Shown here: piece after piece, positions 14,551-24,605 of the stretch
Layout: every line of letters begins with the position of its first letter
How positions within the stretch are numbered: the first letter of the stretch is position 1
Source of the DNA: Agarilytica sp045430345
GTDB taxonomy: Bacteria; Pseudomonadota; Gammaproteobacteria; Pseudomonadales; Cellvibrionaceae
DNA length: 64,000 nt
Direction: 5' to 3'
NCBI GenBank assembly: GCA_045430345.1
Contig: JAILXT010000005.1
Coordinates: forward strand, 1-64,000
The notes under the pieces: model-generated
Database searches by the model: none
Told to the model about the DNA's origin: nothing
What the model saw: only the letters and a program-made list of their open reading frames with translations
Made by a program: the position numbers and the translations under genes

Positions 14551-16634
14551 AACTATCCGGTTTATTCGTCATGAAAAAGAACATAAAACATCAAACAAAA
14601 TGGGTACCAGTATTTATGCTGTCCCTATTTACGTTGCCGTTTTTTTTATCCGCCTGTTCCGGCGGCGATAGTTCGGACGGTAATTCTACTTGCGACGGCG
14701 ATTGCGCCAATACACCCACGCGCCTGACCACGACAGATGTCGCGCAAGTTTTATCGCAGGCGATTCAAGAAGCGCAGGCCCAAAATATAGACGCAACAAT
14801 TGCTGTATCGGACAGAGTTGGCAACATCTTAGCTGTCTACCGTATGGGCGATGCCGCAGACCGGGGCGTATTAATTGCTACCGAAGTTGAGAATAATAAC
14901 GCCACCATCGACAGTGGTTTAGAAGGGATTGCATTGCCAACTGCCGGTGTAAACCTGAATATCGATGATCAAGCCGCTATTTCAAAAGCCATTACCGGCG
15001 CTTACCTTTCATCCGAAGGGAATGCATTTTCTAGCCGTACCGCGAGCCAAATTGTTCAAGAAAATTTTAACCCTGGTGAACAAAACCAACCCGCAGGGCC
15101 ATTATTTGGTGTGCAATTTAGTCAGCTCTCCTGTTCCGATTTCACCATTGACGACCCCCTCATTACCCATGGTCCCAAACGCTCCCCGCTCGGTCTTTCT
15201 GCGGACCCAGGAGGATTACCACTATATAAAAATGGCACGCCCGTTGGTGGCATTGGCGTAATGGCCGATGGCTTATATTCCATCGATAAAGTCATTTCTG
15301 ATACGGATCGCAACCTAGATGAACTCATCGCAATCGCCGGCACGGTTAATTTTGACGCGCCGATTGACCGCAAAGCCGAGCGCATTACGGTAGAAGGAAA
15401 AACATTACGTTACAGTGACGTCACGGCCAATGACCTTTCTGCCAACCCAAATACCGCGCCGCTGTTTACCGATATCCCCGGTAGCGTGGGCAGCCTTATC
15501 GCCGTCTTTGGTTACAGTGACGGTACGATTCGCGAGGGACTGGCCTTTGGCGAAAGTGCTTCCGGTATTCGCGCCGCTTCCGCTGCTGAATTTCCAACGG
15601 AGTTAAACGGGCAAGCATTAGATGCCCACATATTTGTCGATCCTCTTATCGACAGTAATCGCTTTCCAGCCATTGCCGGCAGTGATGGCTTATTAACGGA
15701 TACCGAGGTGCAAGCCATTCTTGAAGAAGCACTCGCCATCGCCAACCGCTCCCGCGCACAAATCCGTAAACCCTTAAGCAGCATTGCACGTGTAAATATT
15801 GCCGTGGTCGACACCAATGGTGAAATATTAGGCATGGTGCGATCGCGAGACGCGCCAGTATTTGGTGCAGATGTCTCCTTACAAAAAGCGCGAACAGCCG
15901 CATTCTTCTCTTCAGCCGATGCAGCAACTTTTTTGACCTCGCAACCAGACGCCACTTACTTCGATATTTCGGATTCCGCCTTTGAATTACAAACCCGTGA
16001 AGACGTGAATATCGATAATTATTTAAGTGACTTGCAAACCTTTATGGATGACCCGGATGCATTAACAAATGGTGCATATGCTTTCTCGGATCGTGCAGGC
16101 GGCAATTTATCTCGCCCTTTTTATCCCGATGGATTATCTAACCGCGTGAACGGGCCACTCAGTAAACCCACCGGTTCCTGGAGTGTATTTTCCACCGGGC
16201 TTCAGCTAGACCTTGTGTTCAATGGTATTATTCAACACGTATTACACGTTGCCTCAGCCAATACAATCCCAGACACCACCGATCGCTGCACGGGTATTAC
16301 CTTCGACCCAGAAGGTCTAAGTTTCGCAGCGAGCGGTACCACGAACCAACTGGCCAATGGCTCGCAGATATTTCCCGGCAGCGTGCCAATATACCGAGGG
16401 AATACCCTTATTGGCGGCATTGGCGTTTCGGGGGATGGTGTCGACCAGGATGACATGATCGGGTTTTTAGGCGTACATAACGCGGGTATTCGTCCAGGCG
16501 TCACAATAAACAATGCCCCTGCGGCCATTCGCGCGGATAACCTTTCACCCCAAGGCGTGAGACTGCGCTTTATTCAATGCCCCCAATCCCCCTTCCTCGA
16601 TTCCGACGAAGACAACGTGTGTGGAGGGAAATAA
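14547..16634 (+). CDS. Lipoprotein with two HbpS/GlcG-like domains
   Basis: A 695-residue lipoprotein: lipobox L-S-A-C in FLSACSGGDSS. The first module begins LTTTDVAQVLSQAIQEAQ then TIAVSDRVGNILAVYRMGDA; the second begins LTDTEVQAILEEALAIANR then NIAVVDTNGEILGMVRSRDA. Both match the HbpS/GlcG (heme-binding/degrading, PF03928-type) pattern. HbpS binds heme and acts as a redox sensor in Streptomyces; a role here in heme or redox sensing at the surface is inference. The first ATG overlaps the previous stop; an in-frame ATG at 14571 is also possible. There is no CxxCH motif. Confidence 0.82.
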   Translation: MKLSGLFVMKKNIKHQTKWVPVFMLSLFTLPFFLSACSGGDSSDGNSTCDGDCANTPTRLTTTDVAQVLSQAIQEAQAQNIDATIAVSDRVGNILAVYRMGDAADRGVLIATEVENNNATIDSGLEGIALPTAGVNLNIDDQAAISKAITGAYLSSEGNAFSSRTASQIVQENFNPGEQNQPAGPLFGVQFSQLSCSDFTIDDPLITHGPKRSPLGLSADPGGLPLYKNGTPVGGIGVMADGLYSIDKVISDTDRNLDELIAIAGTVNFDAPIDRKAERITVEGKTLRYSDVTANDLSANPNTAPLFTDIPGSVGSLIAVFGYSDGTIREGLAFGESASGIRAASAAEFPTELNGQALDAHIFVDPLIDSNRFPAIAGSDGLLTDTEVQAILEEALAIANRSRAQIRKPLSSIARVNIAVVDTNGEILGMVRSRDAPVFGADVSLQKARTAAFFSSADAATFLTSQPDATYFDISDSAFELQTREDVNIDNYLSDLQTFMDDPDALTNGAYAFSDRAGGNLSRPFYPDGLSNRVNGPLSKPTGSWSVFSTGLQLDLVFNGIIQHVLHVASANTIPDTTDRCTGITFDPEGLSFAASGTTNQLANGSQIFPGSVPIYRGNTLIGGIGVSGDGVDQDDMIGFLGVHNAGIRPGVTINNAPAAIRADNLSPQGVRLRFIQCPQSPFLDSDEDNVCGGK

Positions 16635-16637
16635 GCG

Positions 16638-18533
16638 ATGCGTATACTAAAATCATTTTCTGCGAACGGCTTACGTTCCGGGGTAATCGCTTCAGGCCTA
16701 TTACTCGCGACGCTCTCATCCCCCCATGTGATCGCCAAAAGTGATTGTACGGCGTCTGCGTCCGCTACAAGCCAAAAATCTTCATCGAAAAGGCGACGAT
16801 TAGGGCAGGAAAATAACACAACAACAGACTGTACAACGCCAGCAAGCGTTCCGCAAAATACAGAACAAACTAAACCAAAACGAAAATCGAAGCAGTTTTC
16901 CTCTGCGAAAACACCTCAGCGTAAAAAAAATAAAGCTTCTACTCTTCCTCGCCCAAAACTCGAAGATTATGTGGCCTCTGTTCCAATCCCAGATCGCTGG
17001 CGCATAGTGGACTCCCTTGGGTACAAAGACCGCTGGTTCGATCCATACAATCGTAATGTACTGAAAGGGGATAAACCGGTTTTTGCGAAGGACTGGTTTT
17101 TTAATCTTGGCGTAATTTCTGATTCTGTTTATGAAGCACGAGAAATCCCCACCCCCGTTGGCGCAAGCTCAACCATTGACCCAGAACGTATTGATGTTTT
17201 CGGGTCAAACAAACAGACCATATTAAACCAGAACTTGGCGACGGAGTTCGTGCTCTACAAAGGTGACACCGTATTTCGGCCGCCCGACTATGAGTTTCGT
17301 ATAACGCCCGTCTTTAATGTGAACCGCGTGGAGCTTGATGAAGTTCAAGGGGTTAACGTCGACCCAGCGCGCGGAGAAAACCGATCGGATAACCACGTAG
17401 GTTTGCAAGCCGCCTTCGCCGATATTCATTTACGCAACGTCTCTGACCGCTATGACTTCGATAGCTTACGCGTGGGCATTCAACCCTTCAGTTCAGATTT
17501 TCGTGGATTTCTCTTTCAAGACAATCAACTCGGTATACGTTTATTCGGCACGCGTGATAACAATATTTTTCAATATAATCTCGCTTTTTTTCAGCGTTTG
17601 GAAAAAGACACCAATAGCGGTCTCAATGATATAAGCGAACCTGTGCGAGACGACTACGTTTTCACGGCTAACCTCTATTGGCAAGACTTATTCGTAAAAG
17701 GTTTTTTCTCTCAATTCTCGATCACGCATAACATCAACGACGAGGACGGCGAATTCTATTTCGACAACAACGGATTTATTGCCCGCCCCGCATCTTTAGG
17801 TCGTGAAGTGCCGAGAAGCTACGATGTGACCTACCTAGGCTATAGCGGCGACGGTCACTTTGGCCGTACAAATCTCACCACCTCACTTTATTATGCCTTT
17901 GGCTCTATTGAACCCGGCGTATTTGTTACTGAAGATGTCGATATTTCTGCGCTATTTTTTGCATCCGAACTGTCAATGGATTTCGACTGGATACGCCCGC
18001 GGCTTTCATTTTTATATGCCAGTGGTGACGATGATCCCTTTGATAACAAAGCCACTGGTTTTGATGCCATTTTCGAAAACCCGCAATTTGCGGGCAGCGA
18101 TACCAGCTATTGGATTCGCCAAAATACCCCCTTAGTTGGTGGCGGCCGTGTCGCCTTGTCTTCTCGTAACGGGGTATTAAACTCCCTGCGCTCATCCAAA
18201 GAACAAGGCCAATCAAATTTCACTAACCCCGGCACCATATTATTTGGCCTAGGGGTAGATATGGACGTAACGCCGACCCTGCGCGTTAGTGCCAACGTAA
18301 ACCAATTATATTTTGACACAACGGAAGTATTGGAAGTCGCGCGTAATCAAGGTGATATTGATAAAAATATCGGCCAAGACCTATCGCTATCTCTCACGTA
18401 CCGGCCAATGATGTCTCAAAACGTCGTGGTGCGTGCATCCTACGCACGTATGCTCGCGGGAGACGGGTATGACGATCTCTTTGAAAAAGAAGATTCTGAC
18501 TACCTATTACTTAACGTAATTTTGTCGTATTAA
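16638..18533 (+). CDS. Outer-membrane beta-barrel protein of the conduit
   Basis: A 631-residue protein with signal peptide (LRSGVIASGLLLATLSSPHVIA), a basic N-terminal tail with KRRRLG at 51-56 and two cysteines, and a long stretch of alternating amphipathic strands ending in NVILSY, a typical barrel C-terminus with a terminal aromatic. The size and position between decaheme cytochromes suggest the role of MtrB/PioB-like porins that sheath a cytochrome through the outer membrane, but I cannot show homology to MtrB by eye. It begins three bases after the lipoprotein gene. It has no heme motif. Confidence 0.78.
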   Translation: MRILKSFSANGLRSGVIASGLLLATLSSPHVIAKSDCTASASATSQKSSSKRRRLGQENNTTTDCTTPASVPQNTEQTKPKRKSKQFSSAKTPQRKKNKASTLPRPKLEDYVASVPIPDRWRIVDSLGYKDRWFDPYNRNVLKGDKPVFAKDWFFNLGVISDSVYEAREIPTPVGASSTIDPERIDVFGSNKQTILNQNLATEFVLYKGDTVFRPPDYEFRITPVFNVNRVELDEVQGVNVDPARGENRSDNHVGLQAAFADIHLRNVSDRYDFDSLRVGIQPFSSDFRGFLFQDNQLGIRLFGTRDNNIFQYNLAFFQRLEKDTNSGLNDISEPVRDDYVFTANLYWQDLFVKGFFSQFSITHNINDEDGEFYFDNNGFIARPASLGREVPRSYDVTYLGYSGDGHFGRTNLTTSLYYAFGSIEPGVFVTEDVDISALFFASELSMDFDWIRPRLSFLYASGDDDPFDNKATGFDAIFENPQFAGSDTSYWIRQNTPLVGGGRVALSSRNGVLNSLRSSKEQGQSNFTNPGTILFGLGVDMDVTPTLRVSANVNQLYFDTTEVLEVARNQGDIDKNIGQDLSLSLTYRPMMSQNVVVRASYARMLAGDGYDDLFEKEDSDYLLLNVILSY

Positions 18534-18565
18534 ACAAAAAAGAATAATGCTCAAGGTGAGGCACT

Positions 18566-21500
18566 ATGTTTGTGAATACAAACGCTAAAAGACAACATAT
18601 TTTTTATTTCGCACAAATCGCACTCATGGTACTTATCTCTGGCCTCAGTACGTATGGTATTACTGCGTCAAAAACCCATGTGGTCAAACGCGAGTATGCC
18701 ATCACCCCCCCGGCTCCCCCCAGCCAAAGCCAGTCGGATGTCGAAAATAAAAATACCGGCTGTGTGAGTTGCCATACCGCAAACGACAGCAAAACCATGC
18801 ATGCCAATAAAGCCGTAAAACTTGCCTGTATCGATTGTCATGGTGGTAATCATTCGGTGAGCAAACCTGAACAGGCAAAACGAAAAGATCCCCTTTATCT
18901 CGCCGCAATGAATAAAGCGCACGTACTCCCCACGCTACCGGATGCCTGGCATGCCCCCAGCAGTGCCAACCCCGAACGCAGCTACACACTATTAAACCAA
19001 GAGAGCCCCGAATTTATTCGCTTTGTAAACCCATCAGATTATCGCGTGGCGACCGAGGCCTGCGGTGCCTGCCATCAATCGACCATTGAAGCATCGATCC
19101 GCAGCCTCCATTCTACCGGCGCCATGCTTTGGGGCGGTGCTGCATACAACAACGGTATTCTGCCATTTAAAAATTATATGTTGGGCGAGTCCTATAATCG
19201 CGAAGGCGAGGCGGTAGCCATCAAAGGCCCTCTCCTACCCGAACATTTAAAAGAAGACGCAAAAGCCATGGGCGTGGTGGATACACTCTACCCGCTTCCG
19301 GCATGGGAGACCGTAAAGCCTGGCGATATTTTTCGTGTGTTTGAACGCGGTGGCCGCAACATTACCAATTTATTTCCTGAAACGGGGATTCCCAGCAACC
19401 TCGGCCAACTACAACGCCAAGAAGAACCCGGTCGCCCCGATTTCAAACAGTCTAATCGCGGCCCTGGCACCGGCGCACGGATTTCTGTTCCCTTAATTAA
19501 TATTACCAAAACGCGATTGAACGATCCTTTTACGTGGTTTATCGGCACCAACGATCAACCGGGTGATTATCGACACTCCGGCTGCGCTTCCTGCCACGTG
19601 GTATATGCCAACGATCGAGACCCGCGTCATTCCGGCCCCTACGCCAAACACGGACACGATGGCCAAACTATTACTGACGACCCTACGATCGATAAAGAAG
19701 AAAAAGGCCACCCCTTACAGCACACCTTTACCCGAGCAATCCCTACCAGCCAGTGCATGATTTGCCATATGCATCAGCCCAACATGTTTATGAATACCTT
19801 TCTCGGCTACACCATGTGGGATTACGAATCCGATGCGCCGAAAATGTGGCCCGAAACACAGCAATACCCTTCTGATGAAAAAATACGGAAAGTCAATGAC
19901 AGAAACCCAGAAGGTGCGGCACCACGTGGTAAATGGGCCGACGTTAAATTCCTAAAATCCGTGTGGGATAACAACGATAAAATGGAAGACACACAATTTG
20001 CGGATTACCACGGCCACGGCTGGAATTTCCGTGCGATTTTTAAACGCGACCGCAAAGGGAACTTACTTGATGACGCAGGAAAAGTTGTTGAAGACAATGA
20101 CCCCAAAAAGTTTGAAAAAGCCGTGCACATGTCTTCCATTCATGTGGATGTCGGCATGCATTGCGTGGACTGTCATTTCGCCCAAGACAATCACGGGAAC
20201 GGGCATATCTATGGCGAAGTGGCCTTAGCAGTTGAAGTCGATTGTAAAGATTGCCACGGCACCGCTTTAGAATATCCCAACCTATACACGTCCGGCCCGG
20301 CAGCATTAGACGGCGGCGCAGACCTTTCATTACTGCGAACACCCGATGGCCGCCGCCGTTTTGAATGGGTGAACGGAAAGCTTTTCCAACGCTCCTCTTT
20401 AGACCCTGAACTGGAATGGGAATTAAGCCTCGTTAAAGATAGCGTGACAAAAGGCCATAACAGCTATAACCCCAAAGCAGCCCGCGCAAAATTAATGTCT
20501 AAAGATACGAAAACCCAACGCTGGGATGGCAAAGTAGCGCCTGAAGATTTAGCCCACTCCAATGAAGAAATGGAGTGTTACGCCTGCCATACCTCATGGA
20601 CCACAACCTGCGGCGGCTGCCACCTTCCGATCGAAGCCAATGCAAAAACGGAACGTCATCATTATGAAGGTGGCGAATCGCGTAATTTTGCGACCTACAA
20701 CCCACAAGTCGCACGGGACCAAGCCTTTATGCTCGGACGAAGAGGCCCCGCCAAAGGCGGCAAGATCGCCCCGACGCGCTCAACTTCTGCCTTGGTACTT
20801 TCATCAACCAACGCCAATCGCGAAAAACTCTACATACAACAAGCACCGATTGCATCAAGCGGCTTTAGCTCACAAGCCTTTAACCCCCACTTCCCCCACA
20901 CGGTGCGTAAAACTGAAACCAAAACCTGTGACGACTGCCATCTATCAAAACAAAATGATAACAACGCGATCATGGCGCAGCTGTTAATGCACGGAACTAA
21001 TTTTATTAATTTTGTTGGCTACAATGCTTGGCTAGGCGGCGACGGCGAAGTGGCCGCCGTTCAAGTCACTGAATGGGAAGAACCTCAAGCCGTCATCGGA
21101 AGTTACCTGCATAAATATGCGTACCCAGATTGGTTTAAGGCGCATAACGATAATAATTTAATTTTAAAAGAAGCCCATAAGCATTCCGCTGGCAAAGCCT
21201 CCTGCATACAACAACGTGGCGAGTATTTATATGTCGCCGAAGGTAAAAACGGCATTCAAGTTTACGACGTTGCCGGTATTGGTAATAAAGGGATTTCTCA
21301 ACGCATCATCACCGCGCCTTTCAGTCCTCTCGGTCACGATGCGCATATCAATACAGAAAACGCGACCTGTATTGCCCTGCCCTCTAACCAACCGATAAAC
21401 CCCGCATTAAATACGGGCGACCTGATGCGTATCGAAAATCAGGAATTACCCTTTCACCCGATATACAATTACGCGATTGCTACAGACAGTAAAGAAGGGC

Positions 21501-22330
21501 TGATTCTGATCGACATCAATACCTTTACCGATGGCGAACCGCGTAATAACTTTTTAAAACGTGCACTCACATGGAATGAGCAAGATGTACTTAAGGGGGC
21601 GAAACACATCACCATCGGCGGTCATATTGTTTACATCACCACGGAGTCCGGTCTAGCCATTGTCGATCTCGATACGCCGCTAAAACCTAAACTCATCGCG
21701 TCCATTCCCCTTAACAACGCCAAAGCGAGCGCACTGCAATTTAGATATGTGTTCGTCACCGATAATGACGGCCTAAAAGTCATTGATGTGACTAACGTAC
21801 AATCGCCTAAGCTCGTCAAAAACAATCTTATTCAACTGGCAGACGCGAATAAAATACACCTCGCGCGCACATACGCGTATGTGGCCGCAGGAAAAGATGG
21901 TCTCGTCATCATTGACATTAGCAACCCAGAAACGATGAAGGAATTTCAACGATTTAACGCGGATGGTCAAATAGCCGATGCGCAGGATGTTATCGTCGCA
22001 ACCACCAACGCATCCCTGTTTGCCTACGTTGCCGATGGCAAAGGCGGCTTGAAGGTCATCCAACTGACCTCCCCGACACTACAACCGAAATTCTATGGCT
22101 TTAGCCCGGAACCAAATCCTAAGCTAATCGCGCACTACCCATCTAAAAAACCCTTTTTGAGTTTATCGCGACCATTAGAGCGCGACCGAGGTGTTGACGA
22201 AACCGGCGAGCAAATTGCTGTTTTCGGGCGTCGAGGCTCCCGGCCATTAAACCAGAAAGAAATGGAGAAAATGTATCTGGATAAAGACGGGAAGCCTTGG
22301 TTTGTAGAGCAAGCCCCCGAAGAAAAATAA
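18566..22330 (+). CDS. Decaheme cytochrome c with LVIVD beta-propeller
   Basis: A 1254-residue exported protein with an N-terminal signal or anchor helix (residues 12-35). Residues about 65-800 carry ten CxxCH sites: CVSCH, CIDCH, CGACH, CASCH, CMICH, CVDCH, CKDCH, CYACH, CGGCH, CDDCH. The C-terminal 400 residues hold LVIVD-type repeats (GEYLYVAEGKNGIQVYDV, IVYITTESGLAIVDL, YVFVTDNDGLKVIDV, YAYVAAGKDGLVIIDI, FAYVADGKGGLKVI), which build a beta-propeller. It is the likely terminal, possibly surface-exposed cytochrome, and the propeller may bind a partner or a solid or soluble acceptor (inference). Confidence 0.93.
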   Translation: MFVNTNAKRQHIFYFAQIALMVLISGLSTYGITASKTHVVKREYAITPPAPPSQSQSDVENKNTGCVSCHTANDSKTMHANKAVKLACIDCHGGNHSVSKPEQAKRKDPLYLAAMNKAHVLPTLPDAWHAPSSANPERSYTLLNQESPEFIRFVNPSDYRVATEACGACHQSTIEASIRSLHSTGAMLWGGAAYNNGILPFKNYMLGESYNREGEAVAIKGPLLPEHLKEDAKAMGVVDTLYPLPAWETVKPGDIFRVFERGGRNITNLFPETGIPSNLGQLQRQEEPGRPDFKQSNRGPGTGARISVPLINITKTRLNDPFTWFIGTNDQPGDYRHSGCASCHVVYANDRDPRHSGPYAKHGHDGQTITDDPTIDKEEKGHPLQHTFTRAIPTSQCMICHMHQPNMFMNTFLGYTMWDYESDAPKMWPETQQYPSDEKIRKVNDRNPEGAAPRGKWADVKFLKSVWDNNDKMEDTQFADYHGHGWNFRAIFKRDRKGNLLDDAGKVVEDNDPKKFEKAVHMSSIHVDVGMHCVDCHFAQDNHGNGHIYGEVALAVEVDCKDCHGTALEYPNLYTSGPAALDGGADLSLLRTPDGRRRFEWVNGKLFQRSSLDPELEWELSLVKDSVTKGHNSYNPKAARAKLMSKDTKTQRWDGKVAPEDLAHSNEEMECYACHTSWTTTCGGCHLPIEANAKTERHHYEGGESRNFATYNPQVARDQAFMLGRRGPAKGGKIAPTRSTSALVLSSTNANREKLYIQQAPIASSGFSSQAFNPHFPHTVRKTETKTCDDCHLSKQNDNNAIMAQLLMHGTNFINFVGYNAWLGGDGEVAAVQVTEWEEPQAVIGSYLHKYAYPDWFKAHNDNNLILKEAHKHSAGKASCIQQRGEYLYVAEGKNGIQVYDVAGIGNKGISQRIITAPFSPLGHDAHINTENATCIALPSNQPINPALNTGDLMRIENQELPFHPIYNYAIATDSKEGLILIDINTFTDGEPRNNFLKRALTWNEQDVLKGAKHITIGGHIVYITTESGLAIVDLDTPLKPKLIASIPLNNAKASALQFRYVFVTDNDGLKVIDVTNVQSPKLVKNNLIQLADANKIHLARTYAYVAAGKDGLVIIDISNPETMKEFQRFNADGQIADAQDVIVATTNASLFAYVADGKGGLKVIQLTSPTLQPKFYGFSPEPNPKLIAHYPSKKPFLSLSRPLERDRGVDETGEQIAVFGRRGSRPLNQKEMEKMYLDKDGKPWFVEQAPEEK

Positions 22331-22342
22331 AGAGAAAACAAC

Positions 22343-23671
22343 GTGGCAACCGAGCACTCAAATATGTTGAGCAATAAACTACACATCATTCGACCGTTGG
22401 CTGTGATTGCACTGCTTGGTGTTTTTACGCAAGCATACGCGCTTCCCCAGTACAGTGAAGAAAAACACACCGGCGTCGCCAGTTGTGCCAGCAGTGTGTG
22501 TCATGGGAAGTCCACCCCGGCAACCAATAACAATGTCATGCTTAACGAATATAAAACCTGGATCACAGAAGACCGGCATGCCAGTGCATACAAGACTTTA
22601 CTATCTGCAGAATCAAAACGGATCGCGTCAAACTTAAAGCTATCCGCACCGGCACATAAATCGGATATTTGTCTCGACTGCCATGCTGACAATGTAAAAC
22701 GCAGCCAGTATGGGGAAGAATTTAAATTAGAAGATGGTGTGGGTTGTGAAGCCTGCCATGGTGGTGCTGAACACTGGCTCGACAGTCATACAGAAAAAGG
22801 GGCAACACACGCCGATAATTTAGCGAAAAACATGTACCCCACTGAGGATGGATTCGCACGTGCGGCCTTATGCCTCTCTTGCCACTTGGGCCACAAAAAC
22901 AAACTTGTCACCCACAAAATTATGGGCGCCGGTCACCCAAGACTTATTTTTGAATTAGAAAGTTTCACCGCGAACCAACCGGCACACTATAAGATTGATG
23001 CAGATTATCGTAAACGTAAAGGCGAGTTTAGCGGCTTTACCATGTGGGCCGTTGGCCAACTCGCCGCCGTCAAAAAACAAATTGAATTAATGGACACGTT
23101 TTTACTCTCCGAACATTCCTTTTTCCCTGAGTTGACGTTTTACGACTGCCACGCCTGTCATCACAATATGTCCAATAAACGCTGGTATGAAATACCTAGT
23201 TCAGGAAAGACCGCCCCTGGTGCGGTACGGCTCAACCTCGCCAATTTTGTGATGCTGCGAGCGTTTAGCGCTGTCGTTTACCCTGAGTTATTTCCCACCT
23301 TAAGCGATGGCATTATGACGCTGAATACGGCATCTCAAAAAACGCCAACCGAACTCAAAAACGCATTGGCGGCGCTGCGCCCAACCGTCACAACATTAGA
23401 AAATAAATTACGTAAAGACCGCTTCACGAAAAGTCATGTTAATCAATTGCGCGCAAAACTGTTGGCACAAGCCGCAAAAGGAGAATACCGCGACTATATT
23501 GTGGCTGAGCAAGCGTTTTATACGATAGAAGGCTTTACAATTTCACTCGATCAATTCGACCAACATCAGGCCCTACTCGACAAGTTATTTAATGCCCTCG
23601 CCTCAGAAGATAAATATGACCCAGTTAAATTTAAATCCGTCGCGCGATCAGTGCAGCGTGGTTTTCAATGA
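22343..23671 (+). CDS. Multiheme cytochrome c (cyt c554-like), five heme sites
   Basis: A 442-residue exported protein with a signal peptide ending near AYALP. Heme sites are an atypical CX4CH (C48-ASSV-C53-H54), then CLDCH, CEACH, CLSCH and CHACH. The pattern VASCASSVCHG followed by a CEACHGG motif is that of the cytochrome c554-like family found with multiheme oxidoreductases. It would shuttle electrons within the periplasm. The GTG at 22343 has an AAGAG-type ribosome-binding site; an ATG at 22364 is the alternative. The stop overlaps the phosphatase start (ATGA), implying coupled translation. Confidence 0.88.
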   Translation: MATEHSNMLSNKLHIIRPLAVIALLGVFTQAYALPQYSEEKHTGVASCASSVCHGKSTPATNNNVMLNEYKTWITEDRHASAYKTLLSAESKRIASNLKLSAPAHKSDICLDCHADNVKRSQYGEEFKLEDGVGCEACHGGAEHWLDSHTEKGATHADNLAKNMYPTEDGFARAALCLSCHLGHKNKLVTHKIMGAGHPRLIFELESFTANQPAHYKIDADYRKRKGEFSGFTMWAVGQLAAVKKQIELMDTFLLSEHSFFPELTFYDCHACHHNMSNKRWYEIPSSGKTAPGAVRLNLANFVMLRAFSAVVYPELFPTLSDGIMTLNTASQKTPTELKNALAALRPTVTTLENKLRKDRFTKSHVNQLRAKLLAQAAKGEYRDYIVAEQAFYTIEGFTISLDQFDQHQALLDKLFNALASEDKYDPVKFKSVARSVQRGFQ

Positions 23672-24519
23672 GCAATAACACCCCCGAAATAGGCTTCAGC
23701 GCAAAGACAGATAAAGGCCGCGTACGAAAACATAACGAAGATGCGATATACGGCGATATAGACGCGCGTTTGTGGATCGTCGCCGATGGTATGGGCGGCT
23801 ACGCCTGTGGGGAGGTGGCCAGCGGCATTGCAGTCGACACCGTTTCGGAATCTGTCGCCAACGGCCTATCCGTCCCTCAAGCCATTACTAAAGCACACGA
23901 GACAGTCGTCGCCCGCACCGAGGCCGATACAGCAACAAAAGGGATGGCATCGACCATTGTTGCCTTAACCATCGATGGCAAGGACTATGCATTGTCCTGG
24001 GTGGGTGACAGTCGCTGCTATTTGCTGCGCGACCAGCAATTACAACGGCTCAGCAAAGACCACTCCTATTTTGAATGGCTCTTAGCCAAAGGCCTTAGCC
24101 GACAAGACGCCGCTAACGATCCCAACCAAGGGCGGCTGACCCAGGGTGTTGGACTTCAAGCACCAAAGCCAGATTCTGTATCCGGAGAAGTACAGGACTT
24201 TGACCGTTTCTTATTGTGCAGCGATGGCGTTTACAACGAAGTCAGTGAAGCGGAAATATTGGCGCTCCTACACGCAAATAATGACAGCGAGATTACCAGC
24301 CAAGCAATATTGGAACGCGCGTTAAATAACGGGGGGAAAGACAATATTAGTGTGATCGTTGTCGATATCGCCCCGACTAAACGTCAAAAACTTTATCTAT
24401 ATCACTCAATTCGATATAAATTAGCTAAAATTGCTGAAAAATGGCGAATATGGGCTCCCCCGCTCGCAGGTATTGCCCTGGCTAGTGCTATTTTTATTGT
24501 CTTTTTATTGTTGCGTTAA
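23668..24519 (+). CDS. PP2C-family Ser/Thr protein phosphatase, membrane-anchored
   Basis: A 283-residue enzyme with the full set of PP2C metal-binding motifs: KHNEDA, WIVADGMGG, SWVGDSRCY, LLCSDGVYNEV and GGKDNISVI. It removes phosphate from Ser/Thr residues in an Mn/Mg-dependent reaction. The C-terminal helix (about 260-282) anchors it to the inner membrane with the catalytic part in the cytoplasm. It is translationally coupled to a cytochrome gene and lies next to two FHA proteins, so its substrates are likely within this cluster. No Hanks-type kinase lies in the window. Confidence 0.95.
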   Translation: MSNNTPEIGFSAKTDKGRVRKHNEDAIYGDIDARLWIVADGMGGYACGEVASGIAVDTVSESVANGLSVPQAITKAHETVVARTEADTATKGMASTIVALTIDGKDYALSWVGDSRCYLLRDQQLQRLSKDHSYFEWLLAKGLSRQDAANDPNQGRLTQGVGLQAPKPDSVSGEVQDFDRFLLCSDGVYNEVSEAEILALLHANNDSEITSQAILERALNNGGKDNISVIVVDIAPTKRQKLYLYHSIRYKLAKIAEKWRIWAPPLAGIALASAIFIVFLLLR

Positions 24520-24605
24520 GCGTCTGGCTTGGCATCTAATACAGCTCTGTTACTATTATTACGATAGAAACAAAAAATAACGAAAAAGTACGACCCGAGA
24601 TCACT

